Positions 1-7,750 are shown, counted from the first letter of the stretch. The stretch is 15,612 bases of DNA from Rhodospirillales bacterium (GCA_024644185.1 JAHELM010000008.1:1-15612), one strand, 5' to 3'. Numbers and translations: made by a program. The notes: generated from the letters alone by a model not told the origin.

Positions 1-287
1 CTGCCGGCGTCGGTGAAGCGCAGCGTCACCAGCGCGTCGTCGCCGGCCTGTACCGGCATGGCAAGGGCCGCCGCCGTTGCGGCGCCGCCAGCCGGGGCGA
101 TCGTGAACTCGATGCTTACGCCATCCTTGACGATGCTGTCGGTCTGGGCGCCCCCCGGCGCCTCGCCGTGCTCCGCCTCGCCATGCCCATGGCCGGGCGG
201 CGCGAAAATCGTCGCCATGGCGACGGTCAGGCCGACGATCAGCGCGGTTTGCGCCAGCTTCGCGGCGGTTGAAGGAAATCCGGTCAT
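1..287 (-). CDS. Histidine-rich exported protein, 3' part cut off by window edge
   Basis: The visible N-terminal 95 residues start at an ATG preceded by a GGGAG-type ribosome binding site. A hydrophobic segment at about residues 10-29 looks like a signal peptide or membrane anchor. A short His/Glu-rich stretch follows at about 33-42 (GHGHGEAEHGEA), the kind of sequence that often binds Cu, Zn or Mn. After it comes a beta-rich segment containing VKDGVSIEFTIAPA and ALVTLRFTDAG, similar in style to the Ig-like FixH/YtkA/CopC-type periplasmic domains. That family assignment is only a guess from a partial sequence. The gene lies just downstream of the large multicopper oxidase on the same strand, so a role in metal supply or in the same secreted system is plausible. 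An intrinsic terminator separates the two genes, so its expression may depend on read-through or on a promoter I cannot see. Confidence 0.7.
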   Translation of the reverse strand, partial: MTGFPSTAAKLAQTALIVGLTVAMATIFAPPGHGHGEAEHGEAPGGAQTDSIVKDGVSIEFTIAPAGGAATAAALAMPVQAGDDALVTLRFTDAG

Positions 288-313
288 GCTCCCATGCTCC
301 CTTGTCGAATTCG

Positions 314-354
314 AAAAAAAGAGGGCGGCCCGACCGAACCCGGCCGGACCGCCC
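314..354 (-). terminator. Intrinsic terminator after the multicopper oxidase
   Basis: Read on the minus strand, a 13-bp stem (GGGCGGTCCGGCC with GGTCGGGCCGCCC, two G-U pairs) closes a 6-nt loop and is followed by TCTTTTTTT. It begins ten bases after the oxidase stop codon and ends 26 bases before the next start codon. This is a textbook rho-independent terminator and should limit read-through into the histidine-rich gene. Confidence 0.9.
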
Positions 355-363
355 CTCAGTTAC

Positions 364-3300
364 CTATTGCTGGACCCGCATCAGGTTCCAGCGGCCGCCC
401 AGATACTGCCAGGGCGACTGGTCACGGATCAGATAGTCGCCGGGGATCTGGAAGGATCCGCCCGCGCTGTCCAGAACCACTTCGAAATGATTGCCCACGC
501 CCATGCCTTCCTGCGTCCCGTAGGACTGGGAGATCGGGTTGTGGCCAATCGTCTGCGACGCCACCGTGCCGGCCACATAAGGCTGCTTCTGCCAGATGTG
601 CCCATGCACGTTGATCACGCCGTTGCGGTTGGTACCGCCACCCTCGACCACCCGGATGCGCACGGGATCGCCCGGACGCGCCTTGAAGATCGGGGTCTGC
701 GGATCCTGCCCGCCGGTCACCGCATTGCTGACCGCGTTGCTGAAGTCGATGTCGCGCATCAGGCTCAGCGGAAGCTGCGGATCGAAGCCGAGACGGAACC
801 ACAGCGGTTCGGAGCGGTAGTTGACCGCCTTGCCGCCGGCATCCTCGTACTCGTTGGCTTCCACGCCGCAACAATTGGGAATTGCGGCACCGGCACCGTC
901 ACGCAGGTTGACGTCGTCCTGCCAGACCATGACGAATTCGCGGAACGTCGAACCATCCGTCTTGGTCACGGTGGCCGAGGCCCGGCTGTCGGCATCCGCT
1001 GCCCAGGTCGAACCCTGGGGCTCGATGACCAGGGCACCGACAAGGCCCTTGCTGCCCTGCTTGACCGGGTCCGCGGGCATCAGATTGACGACCCCGAACT
1101 CGACCGGCGTGGCGACAAGATTGCCGCTGACCGGATCCTGGGCAACATCGCCCGCATACCACCTGTAGACGGTCGATTGTCCCGGCGCGATGGTCTGGTT
1201 GCCGGAGTTGGTTCCGACATTCATGCCATCGTCGCGGGTGACGTCATAGGCCACGAGCTGCGGGTGCAGGCCCACCGAGGACGAAGGCACGACCTGGTTG
1301 GCGTTGAAGTTCGGCACCAGCAGCGGCAGCGTGTTGTACCCGGCGAGATCGGGCACCGCGTCGGGCAGTCTGTTGCGCAGCTTGACCTCGATGCAATCGC
1401 CCGCATTCGCCCGGATGACCAGGGGTTCGCGCGGGACGCCGGCACCGAGTTGCACCGCCGCGTTCTTGCCGGTTCCGACCGGAACGAGATCGGCCGTTTG
1501 CACCAGTATCATCGCCGTGGGATCGTTCAGCGGACCCACGATCGGCCCGTTGCCCGTACGGGAGTTGTACACCAGCGTGCCTTCCGCCAGCACGTCGGCC
1601 GCACGGACCGCCGTGACGTCGTAGGAACGCACCGGCGCCGTAAGCGGACAGGCACCGTTGAAGTCACCGCGGTTCGGGATATCCTGCCCGACGAAGCGGT
1701 TGCTGGGCAGTGTCAGGAGGTCGGCCCGCGCGTTCTTGTACGTGCGCATGAGACCCCATGTACCCTGCCACTGGCCGTCCGAGGACGTGTTGGTGCGGTA
1801 CAGGTAATCCGCCACCGCGCCCTTCGGCTGGGTGCCGGGAACCACGGGCGTCAGGAATTCGAAGTGTTCCGAAATTCCCATCATCTGCGCCCCCCGCCAG
1901 CCGGAGGTCCGATCGCCCGCGTTTTGCAGCCACTTGACGCCGTTGATGGTCATCACGTGGCCTTCTTCGTGGGCGCCGACAAGCGCGCGGATCTGCACCT
2001 TGTCGCCCTGATAGGCCCGCAGCAGCGGCGTAAACGGATCCTTCGCTCCGATATCGGCCGTCAGCGGCGGGTAGAAGCTGGGTTGGACGTTGAGCGAGGG
2101 CAGCGCCCGCTGGAAGGCGGAGCTGTAGGCATAGGCCAGGTCGCCGGCCTTGCCGATCGCCTGCGCCGGAACCCCGGTCGAACGGTCGAGCACGCGTAGT
2201 GCCACCGGTTCGTTGCGGTAGTTCACGGTGAAGGTACCCGGATCCTGCGACGAGATCGCTTCCGGACAGGGAAGCGGCACGCCGCCGGGGCAGACCGCCG
2301 GCTTGGCCAGCAGGAACGGCAGCGGCACCTCGATCACGGGCGGGGCGGAGATCGCCTTCGCCGGATCGGGACCGATGACACCCTGCGCGTTGATGCCGCC
2401 ACCGGCCTCGTAGGCCAGCGCGTAATCCTGGAACTCGAACAGGAATTCGCGATAGCTGTCGGCGGTATTGGCAGTCAGGATATCGGCCCGGAAACTGGTC
2501 GGGCCGCCGTCGAAACGGCCGCCGAAGATCGCCCCGGTCTCCGAATCCCGCCAGGTCGAACCCTTGGGTTCCACCACCAGGGCGGCGTAGAGGCCGGCCT
2601 GCTGATGGGTCGAGGGACCGAAATGGTCATGCGTGAACACGCTGCGCAACGTCCGGTCCTTGCCGGTGTTGTTCAGCACGTTGTCGGCATACCAGCGCTG
2701 GACCGTGGTCTGCGCCCCGAGCGTCCCGAAATACGGGTGCGCCTTGGCGGCGAGCTGGACGCGGCCAGTACCGTTGGCGGCAACGATGCCGCCATTGGCG
2801 TTGATCGCGTGGATGCGCTCGATCACCTCGCCGGGGCTGAAGGTGCCGTCCTCGTAGTTCCAGCCGTTGGCGGAACCGTCGGACGAGGTCACGTCGAACT
2901 TAACCAGGTGAATGTGCTGGCCGATGATATCGGTCGGCGTACGCACCTGGAAATCGTCGAGCGCGTAGTCCTTGGGCACCAGGTTGGTGTGGTAGAAGGT
3001 GATGCAGTCGTTGGTGTTGGCCCGGAAGAAGAACGGTTCCGGCGCCTTCCTGCCCGCCTGCAGATCGGCCACGTCACCCCACAGCGAGAGAATGCGTGCC
3101 TGGGGATAGTGCCAGCCTTCCTTGTTGTAGATCAGGTCGAGCTGCTGCACCGCGCCCTTGTAGACGCGGGGCGTGCCGGTCGGCTGACCGAAGTCGTTGA
3201 CGCAGGGATCGGCCATCGGCGCCCCCGCCTGGGGCGGCAGGCCGTTGGTGACGAACACCGACGGGGTGCCGTCGGGCTTGTAGGTTGCATGCGTACGGGC

Positions 3301-5322
3301 GGCGTGGAAGGCCATCGCCGTCTGTTCGATCGGCGCCCCGGTCTCGGGAATCTCGACCGCGTTGGCGGTCAGGATCTCGTAGCTGAAGTCGAGACGCGTC
3401 GTCGTCACATGCGCGGTACCGCCGGTCAGGACGTGCCGCGGCAGGCCGCCATTGTCCACGGTGTCGAGCGGCGGGTGCGGCGGCCGCTGGCCGGCCGTGC
3501 CCGGAACCCAGAACGGATAGCCGGGATTGACCGTCTCGTCGGCAAACGTCACCTGGCCGTTGACGATGCTGACACCCGACGGCACCGGGGCCATCGCCAG
3601 CGTCGGCACCGGCACGATTGCCGGAATCGGCGTGCCGGCCAGAATTTCCGCATCCGGATACGCACGCGCACCGGCCGCGGGACGACCCTGCGCATCCAGC
3701 AGGGTGCCGGACTCGAAGGTGTCGTGGACACGCCACATCGCCCACATGCCTTGCGCGAAATGCGGATAGAAATGGCAGTGGAAGATGGAATCGCCCGCCG
3801 TCTGGTTGCGGTTGCCCGAACCGTTATAGGCGATTTCGTAGGTATATCCCGTGCCCGGGCCGATCGCCTGGCTGTCCAGATACAGCGACTCGTCGCTGTC
3901 GGGATTGAACAGCCACTGATGGGCGTGCAGATGGAAGATGTGATGTTCGGTGGGACCCGCATGCAGGTTCCGGAACTTCACGCGGTCGCCGAGATAGGAA
4001 TGGAAGACGTTGGACGGATCGTCCGGATACAGCGCCTTCGTCGCCTTCGGCCCGACCGCGGCCGCCGGCGGCACCTGGCCGGGAGCCAGGGCTTCAAGCC
4101 CGGCATTGGCCGGGATGTCGACCACCATCGACGGGTCGCCGACCGCCCACGAGGTCAGGAAGAATTCCTCGTATTTGCAACCGATGCATTCAAACATCGG
4201 CCCGACGCCCAGTCGATTGGCGATGATTTCGGAGCCGATGCCGCCGGTTCCGTAGTTGATGGCAAAGCCGTCCTTGACGCTTTTCAGCGTGTGGCGGAAC
4301 ACCGGATCCAGATAGAAGCCCGGGAAGGCCTGCACGGCCTGGACTTCGTCATGGAAGACGACGGTGAATTCACGGAACGGCTCTTCCCGCGTGCGGGTAT
4401 CGGCGCCGGCCGCCTGCGGGGTCGCCGCATTCGGCTCGTAGACCGGGTTCGGCACGTAGGTTCCGGCCACGAAATCGCCCCGGCCGGGGCCGGTGATGAC
4501 CGCGTTCAGGTCGGAATGCACGATCTCGCCGCCCTGGGCGATGGCCAGAACCGGTTTGCCGGCCAGCGGATGGCCGACCGGATAGACCGCATCGTAGTTG
4601 AGGATCGGCTGGCCGTCCGGGGTGGTGCCCGCGGTGGCAAGCGCGATCTCCGCCGCGGTCAGCTGGCTGCGGTAGTATTCGGCGCCGCGCGGCTCGACAT
4701 TGACCGCGCCGAACAGACCCATTGCCAGCGTGCCGCCCATGCCCTCGCCGCTGATATCGTCGGCGGTGCTGTGCAGCAGGAAGGTGCCCTGACTGCCGGC
4801 ATGGAAGGTATAGGTCGTCTGGACGCCCGGCGGAACCAGGCTGCTGGGGTTGGCACCGACATTCGAACCGTCATCGGCAATCGAGCCGACCAGTTGCATG
4901 CCGGATACCTGGACCGAGGCCTGCCGGGTGATCGGCTGATCCGCGTTGACGCGGGTTGGCGCCAGCAGGTTTTCGAAATTCACCGTCAGGCAGTCGCCCT
5001 CGTTCATCCGCAGGGTGAGCGGACGTGGCCGCTTGTCCGGCCGAAGCGCCACCTGGCCGGCGACCAGGACACCGCCCTGGGCCTCGCCGAGCCCGAAGGC
5101 ATCGACCACGTCGCCACGCAGCGCGTAGACCATGCCGGCCGGGTTCACCGCGCCGAGGCGGTTGTAGAAGAACGGCTGGTCGAGGGCCACCACATTGGCC
5201 GTCAATTGCCGTTCGCAGGTTTGCGCCATCGCCGTGCCGGCCGCCGATGCGGCTGCCAGCAGGCCGAGAACCACACCCGCGCAGGGTGGTCCCCAGCGTT
5301 TCGATGCGAAATCTTTTCGCAT
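364..5322 (-). CDS. Secreted six-cupredoxin multicopper oxidase, manganese/copper oxidase (MnxG-like) type
   Basis: 1652 aa. The ATG at 5322 is chosen because GAGAGGAG sits 6 bases upstream and a signal peptide follows directly (hydrophobic core about 14-30, cleavage after AMA at 33). An in-frame ATG at 5385 would add 21 residues unlike an export signal. The four copper motifs are complete but permuted: HIFHLH at 461-466 and HCHFYPHFAQGM at 515-526 (type 1 Cys516, His521, axial Met526), then HIH at 803-805 and HDH at 898-900. The order, the HLHAHQW and CxxC-YEEFF (from 379) elements and the size resemble bacterial Mn(II)/copper oxidases such as MnxG rather than laccase or CueO. The protein is three repeats of a two-cupredoxin unit, about residues 36-540, 700-1195 and 1230-1652. 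The third repeat and part of the first two have lost copper ligands. The expected role is O2-dependent oxidation of Mn(II), Cu(I) or another substrate outside the inner membrane. The substrate cannot be told from sequence. Confidence 0.9.
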   Translation of the reverse strand: MRKDFASKRWGPPCAGVVLGLLAAASAAGTAMAQTCERQLTANVVALDQPFFYNRLGAVNPAGMVYALRGDVVDAFGLGEAQGGVLVAGQVALRPDKRPRPLTLRMNEGDCLTVNFENLLAPTRVNADQPITRQASVQVSGMQLVGSIADDGSNVGANPSSLVPPGVQTTYTFHAGSQGTFLLHSTADDISGEGMGGTLAMGLFGAVNVEPRGAEYYRSQLTAAEIALATAGTTPDGQPILNYDAVYPVGHPLAGKPVLAIAQGGEIVHSDLNAVITGPGRGDFVAGTYVPNPVYEPNAATPQAAGADTRTREEPFREFTVVFHDEVQAVQAFPGFYLDPVFRHTLKSVKDGFAINYGTGGIGSEIIANRLGVGPMFECIGCKYEEFFLTSWAVGDPSMVVDIPANAGLEALAPGQVPPAAAVGPKATKALYPDDPSNVFHSYLGDRVKFRNLHAGPTEHHIFHLHAHQWLFNPDSDESLYLDSQAIGPGTGYTYEIAYNGSGNRNQTAGDSIFHCHFYPHFAQGMWAMWRVHDTFESGTLLDAQGRPAAGARAYPDAEILAGTPIPAIVPVPTLAMAPVPSGVSIVNGQVTFADETVNPGYPFWVPGTAGQRPPHPPLDTVDNGGLPRHVLTGGTAHVTTTRLDFSYEILTANAVEIPETGAPIEQTAMAFHAARTHATYKPDGTPSVFVTNGLPPQAGAPMADPCVNDFGQPTGTPRVYKGAVQQLDLIYNKEGWHYPQARILSLWGDVADLQAGRKAPEPFFFRANTNDCITFYHTNLVPKDYALDDFQVRTPTDIIGQHIHLVKFDVTSSDGSANGWNYEDGTFSPGEVIERIHAINANGGIVAANGTGRVQLAAKAHPYFGTLGAQTTVQRWYADNVLNNTGKDRTLRSVFTHDHFGPSTHQQAGLYAALVVEPKGSTWRDSETGAIFGGRFDGGPTSFRADILTANTADSYREFLFEFQDYALAYEAGGGINAQGVIGPDPAKAISAPPVIEVPLPFLLAKPAVCPGGVPLPCPEAISSQDPGTFTVNYRNEPVALRVLDRSTGVPAQAIGKAGDLAYAYSSAFQRALPSLNVQPSFYPPLTADIGAKDPFTPLLRAYQGDKVQIRALVGAHEEGHVMTINGVKWLQNAGDRTSGWRGAQMMGISEHFEFLTPVVPGTQPKGAVADYLYRTNTSSDGQWQGTWGLMRTYKNARADLLTLPSNRFVGQDIPNRGDFNGACPLTAPVRSYDVTAVRAADVLAEGTLVYNSRTGNGPIVGPLNDPTAMILVQTADLVPVGTGKNAAVQLGAGVPREPLVIRANAGDCIEVKLRNRLPDAVPDLAGYNTLPLLVPNFNANQVVPSSSVGLHPQLVAYDVTRDDGMNVGTNSGNQTIAPGQSTVYRWYAGDVAQDPVSGNLVATPVEFGVVNLMPADPVKQGSKGLVGALVIEPQGSTWAADADSRASATVTKTDGSTFREFVMVWQDDVNLRDGAGAAIPNCCGVEANEYEDAGGKAVNYRSEPLWFRLGFDPQLPLSLMRDIDFSNAVSNAVTGGQDPQTPIFKARPGDPVRIRVVEGGGTNRNGVINVHGHIWQKQPYVAGTVASQTIGHNPISQSYGTQEGMGVGNHFEVVLDSAGGSFQIPGDYLIRDQSPWQYLGGRWNLMRVQQ

Positions 5323-5345
5323 TTCAGTCTCCTCTCGTTGCCAGT

Positions 5346-5383
5346 GCGGGCCAACCGGAACACCACGTTCCGGAAATGCCCGC
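5346..5383 (-). promoter_or_regulatory. Nested inverted repeat in the multicopper oxidase leader
   Basis: An outer pair GCGGGC/GCCCGC (5346-5351 and 5378-5383) encloses an inner perfect pair CCGGAAC/GTTCCGG (5355-5361 and 5367-5373) around a 5-base loop. In RNA this gives two stacked stems with a small internal loop, ending ten bases upstream of the GAGAGGAG ribosome binding site (5329-5336). It has no U-tract, so it is not a terminator. It could be a leader structure tuning translation or stability, or a DNA operator for a dimeric regulator. Which of these is not decidable from one sequence. Confidence 0.5.
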
Positions 5384-5688
5384 AATAGTTGTACATACCC
5401 CCGGTTGTTTTCATTCCCTCGAATTTTGCGAGAGGGTGGCCGATGCGAAGTTTTTCCGGGTCTGCAACCGTAGGTCGCATTTCCTGATTTGGCAAGTCGG
5501 AATCCCGGCTATTTTGGCGGTGAAAAAAGGGGTATCCGTTTCCGAACGGTTAAATTTTGGAGAGATCGATATCCTGGATATACAACCTTACGATATCATC
5601 GTATCAGCCGGAATAATGTTCCCACGGGTTGTATTAATGGCGACTCTGCACGATGTTCCGGCCCCGCCGGCCGTCGCCATGCGATTTG

Positions 5689-5717
5689 TGTAAACATTTG
5701 TCTTACATATGTTGACA
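5689..5717. promoter_or_regulatory. 29-bp imperfect palindrome, candidate operator of the PspA/YqiK operon
   Basis: The arms TGTAAACATTTGT and ACATATGTTGACA are separated by CTT. The reverse complement of the second matches the first at 11 of 13 positions, and each arm contains a TGTnAACAT-like half-site. The right arm ends in TTGACA, the best -35 element upstream of 5801. Binding here would block RNA polymerase. The first gene of the operon encodes a ribbon-helix-helix-like protein and is an obvious candidate for autoregulation, though this is inference. Confidence 0.5.
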
Positions 5718-5742
5718 TTCGATGCGGGTAGCCCAATATTAA
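5712..5742 (+). promoter_or_regulatory. Candidate sigma-70 promoter for the RHH-pspA-yqiJ-yqiK operon
   Basis: A perfect TTGACA at 5712-5717 is followed 17-19 bases later by AATATT/TATTAA (5735-5742). A second, weaker candidate is TTGACG at 5746-5751 with CTATCG about 18 bases on. Both lie in the AT-rich gap upstream of the first gene and point in the right direction. Confidence 0.4.
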
Positions 5743-5800
5743 CCTTTGACGTGTCACGGTTGCGCGTCGCTATCGCAATTTGAGAAACGGGAAGGTTCCG

Positions 5801-6331
5801 ATGGCGGACAAGACGATCCCGCTTAGCGTGCGGATGACGGCGGACGACATGGCCATGCTTTCGGCCCTGCAGATCGCCGACGCGGTCACGCCGAGCGAAA
5901 AATTGCGTCGGCTGGTGCGCATGGCCTATCGGCAGCGCCAGGCCAGCCGGGATTTCGCCGAGGCGCAGGCGATGGAACAGGAACGGTTCCAGCCCTTGCT
6001 GAACCGGATTCGAGCGTTGGAGGCGCGGCATCGCGTGCATTCGGAATTGCTGCTGCACGTCATCGGCTGGCTGCCGGACATGAACGCCGCCGCGGTAACG
6101 GCGATTCCGCATGGCGGGCAGGCCGGTGAGGACCGCGGAGAAGCGGTTCTGGCCGAGGCGGAAGCGGCCGTGGCCGAGCGGGTTTTCGGGCTGATGCTGA
6201 CGGCATTGAATTTCAGCCTTTCCCCGAAGGCCCACTGCTACAGGCCCGAGGCCGTCACCGGGAAGCTGCCGCCGATCGTCGAGATCGCCCGGCTGCTGGA
6301 CCGCGATACCCCTAACCAGAAAGGAAAATGA
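5801..6331 (+). CDS. Ribbon-helix-helix-like N-terminus with coiled-coil region, unknown function
   Basis: 176 aa. The ATG at 5801 has GGGAAGG 5 bases upstream. An in-frame TTG at 5780 lies inside the leader and has no ribosome binding site. Residues about 6-45 fit a ribbon-helix-helix fold: a short strand (IPLSVRM), a helix (about 13-29), a turn beginning TPSE, and a second basic helix with LRRLVRMAYRQRQ. A charged, probably coiled-coil segment follows (46-85), then a poorly defined C-terminal half with an acidic/Ala-rich helix. I do not recognise a named family. It is the first gene of an operon, with only 2 bases to the PspA-like start, so it may be a DNA-binding autoregulator or a structural partner of PspA. 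Either would be unlike E. coli PspF, which is an AAA+ activator. Confidence 0.75.
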   Translation: MADKTIPLSVRMTADDMAMLSALQIADAVTPSEKLRRLVRMAYRQRQASRDFAEAQAMEQERFQPLLNRIRALEARHRVHSELLLHVIGWLPDMNAAAVTAIPHGGQAGEDRGEAVLAEAEAAVAERVFGLMLTALNFSLSPKAHCYRPEAVTGKLPPIVEIARLLDRDTPNQKGK

Positions 6332-6333
6332 TC

Positions 6334-7017
6334 ATGGCCGAATCCCTGTCTTCCCGCGTCAAGCGGCTGGTCTCCGGCAGCGCCAACCTGGTCGTCACGG
6401 CGGTCGAGAATCTGGCCCCGGAAATGGTCATGGCAGAGGCGATCCGCGAAATCGACGAGGCGATCGACGATGTGCGGGGCGAGCTGGGCCAGGTGATGAC
6501 CCGGCAGTATCACGCCACCCGGCGGCTGGCCGGCGAGAACAAGCGGCATGAGGAATTGTCGGCGAGCATCGCGCTGGCCATCGGCGAAAAGCGGGACGAC
6601 CTGGCCGAGGCCGGCGTCGAAAGGCTGCTCGATGTCGAGGCCCAGATTCCCGTTCTGGATGCCGTGATCGCCGAGACGCGCGACGCGCAGGTCGAACTGG
6701 AAGGCTTCGTCACCGCGCTGCAAGCGCGCCGGCGGCAGATGCAGGAGGACCTGGCGGAGTATCGCGCTGCGCGCAAGGCCGCCGCCGCCGAAACCGGCGA
6801 GGACGGCGGATTGGCTGGCCCGGCGAAGCCCGGAGTCCAGCGGCGTGTCGAAAACGCCGCCAGTGCCTTCGACCGGGCGCTGGAAAACGGCGGCGGCGTC
6901 GGTATCGGTGGGGCCGTGCCCGACCGCAAATCGGCGGCACGCGATGCCGAACTGGAATCGCTGGCGCGCCGGAACCGCATCCAGGAACGGCTGGCGCAGA
7001 TGAAGAGCCAGGGCTGA
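6334..7017 (+). CDS. PspA/IM30 (phage-shock / ESCRT-III-like) family membrane-stress protein
   Basis: 227 aa, close to E. coli PspA (222 aa). The start at 6334 is preferred to the overlapping ATG at 6328 because AGGA (6322-6325) is then 8 bases away rather than 2. The N-terminus has the amphipathic helix expected for membrane binding (SLSSRVKRLVSGSANLVVTA, 4-23), followed by the PspA-style signature around AEAIREIDEAIDDVRGEL. Almost all of residues 30-155 is predicted alpha-helical hairpin and coiled coil. A Gly/Ala/Pro-rich linker (about 153-200) precedes a last charged helix (201-224). Family members polymerise on damaged or low-potential inner membrane and help seal it. The E. coli partners PspB and PspC are absent here. 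The downstream neighbours are YqiJ and a flotillin, a pairing known for several PspA relatives. Confidence 0.85.
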   Translation: MAESLSSRVKRLVSGSANLVVTAVENLAPEMVMAEAIREIDEAIDDVRGELGQVMTRQYHATRRLAGENKRHEELSASIALAIGEKRDDLAEAGVERLLDVEAQIPVLDAVIAETRDAQVELEGFVTALQARRRQMQEDLAEYRAARKAAAAETGEDGGLAGPAKPGVQRRVENAASAFDRALENGGGVGIGGAVPDRKSAARDAELESLARRNRIQERLAQMKSQG

Positions 7018-7045
7018 ACCGCAACAAACGGGGGGAGATCCAACG

Positions 7046-7729
7046 GTGCTGTTGTTCGTATTGAGCGACGCCAATCGTCCGTTCGCCATAGCCATCGCCA
7101 CCATGCTGGGCTTCGGCGCGATCGAATTGCTGCTGGCCCTGGGCGGCCTCGGGCTGACCGGGCTGCTGGACAGCCTGATGCCCGACGACTGGGATGCGGG
7201 TGTCGACACGGACGGCGCGCCCGACGCCGGAACATCGGTCGGACTGGCCTCGGCGCTGGGCTTTTTCGGAATCGGCCGGGTCCCGCTCATGGTCGTCGTC
7301 GTCGCCTTCCTGTCATCCTTCGGTCTTGCCGGCTTCGCCGAGCAGGCCGCGGCTTCGGGCCTGACCGGCCACTACCTGCCGGCCGGGCTGGCCAGCCTTC
7401 CGGCGGCGGTCGCGGCCGTGCTGGCGACGCGGCGGATCGCGCTGCTGCTCGGCCGGCTGATTCCCGACGTGGAGACCAGCGCCGTGGGCAGCGACACCTT
7501 CATCGGCCGCACCGCCGTGCTCACGCTGGGCGAAGCCCGCCTGGACAAGCCGGCGCAGGGCAAGCTGCGCGACCAGAACGGCCAGATTCACTACGTCATG
7601 ATCGAACCGGACCAGCCGGACGGGGTGTTCCGCGAGGGCGACCGGGTCTTTCTGGTGGGGCGCGATTCCGGCGTCTTCAAGGCCATCGCCGTGCCCAGCA
7701 CGGCGCTGGACGACCAAGATCAACACTAG
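7046..7729 (+). CDS. yqiJ: YqiJ family (NfeD-like) membrane protein with OB-fold domain
   Basis: 227 aa, GTG start at 7046 with GGGGGAG 8 bases upstream. Three hydrophobic segments are visible at about 13-43, 76-97 and 110-138. A soluble C-terminal domain (about 142-217) has the short strands and Gly-rich turns of an OB fold (TFIGRTAVLT, GDRVFLVGRDSG). That is the YqiJ/NfeD plan: membrane anchor plus OB domain, the usual partner of SPFH/flotillin proteins. The acidic loop at 45-62, Asp- and Gly-rich, separates the first two membrane segments. It lies 28 bases after the PspA-like gene and 21 bases before yqiK. It is expected to act with YqiK at the inner membrane, its exact biochemical role being unknown in any organism I can name. 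Confidence 0.85.
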   Translation: MLLFVLSDANRPFAIAIATMLGFGAIELLLALGGLGLTGLLDSLMPDDWDAGVDTDGAPDAGTSVGLASALGFFGIGRVPLMVVVVAFLSSFGLAGFAEQAAASGLTGHYLPAGLASLPAAVAAVLATRRIALLLGRLIPDVETSAVGSDTFIGRTAVLTLGEARLDKPAQGKLRDQNGQIHYVMIEPDQPDGVFREGDRVFLVGRDSGVFKAIAVPSTALDDQDQH

Positions 7730-7750
7730 GGTTTGCAAAGGGGAAAAGAG

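Larger units (their letters stand above)
5323..5800. other. AT-rich divergent control region between the oxidase and the PspA/YqiK operon
   Basis: 478 bases without a convincing gene. The middle part (5521-5640) is about 41% GC by hand count, far below the flanking genes. Besides the nested hairpin, the 29-bp palindrome and the promoter listed separately, it holds short inverted repeats: ATATCC-T-GGATAT (5569-5581), TACGAT-ATC-ATCGTA (5589-5603), ATACAACC/GGTTGTAT (5580-5587 and 5627-5634) and TGAC-GT-GTCA (5747-5756). The small open frames on both strands have no ribosome binding site and no protein-like composition. A weak minus-strand promoter for the oxidase could be TTGCCA, 17 bases, TACGGT (about 5461-5500), but I would not rely on it. 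Confidence 0.6.

Noticed and set aside
13..2199. Plus-strand open frame of 728 codons
   Set aside because: It is antisense to the oxidase 3' half, the terminator and the histidine-rich gene. It runs through the terminator hairpin and has an Arg/Val/Asp-rich, motif-free translation.
2605..5388. Long plus-strand open frame opposite the multicopper oxidase (927 codons)
   Set aside because: It is exactly antisense to a gene with a signal peptide and complete copper motifs. Its translation is Arg/His/Asp/Gly-rich with no motif, as expected for the complement of high-GC codons.
5530..5555. CCGTT-TCCG-AACGG hairpin as a terminator
   Set aside because: The stem is only 5 bp with no adjacent T-run on the plus strand. 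On the minus strand the T-run is separated from the stem by seven bases, and no gene ends there.
5588..6235. Minus-strand open frame over the RHH-like gene and the control region
   Set aside because: It has no ribosome binding site, crosses the AT-rich promoter region, and opposes a gene with a good start and fold signature.
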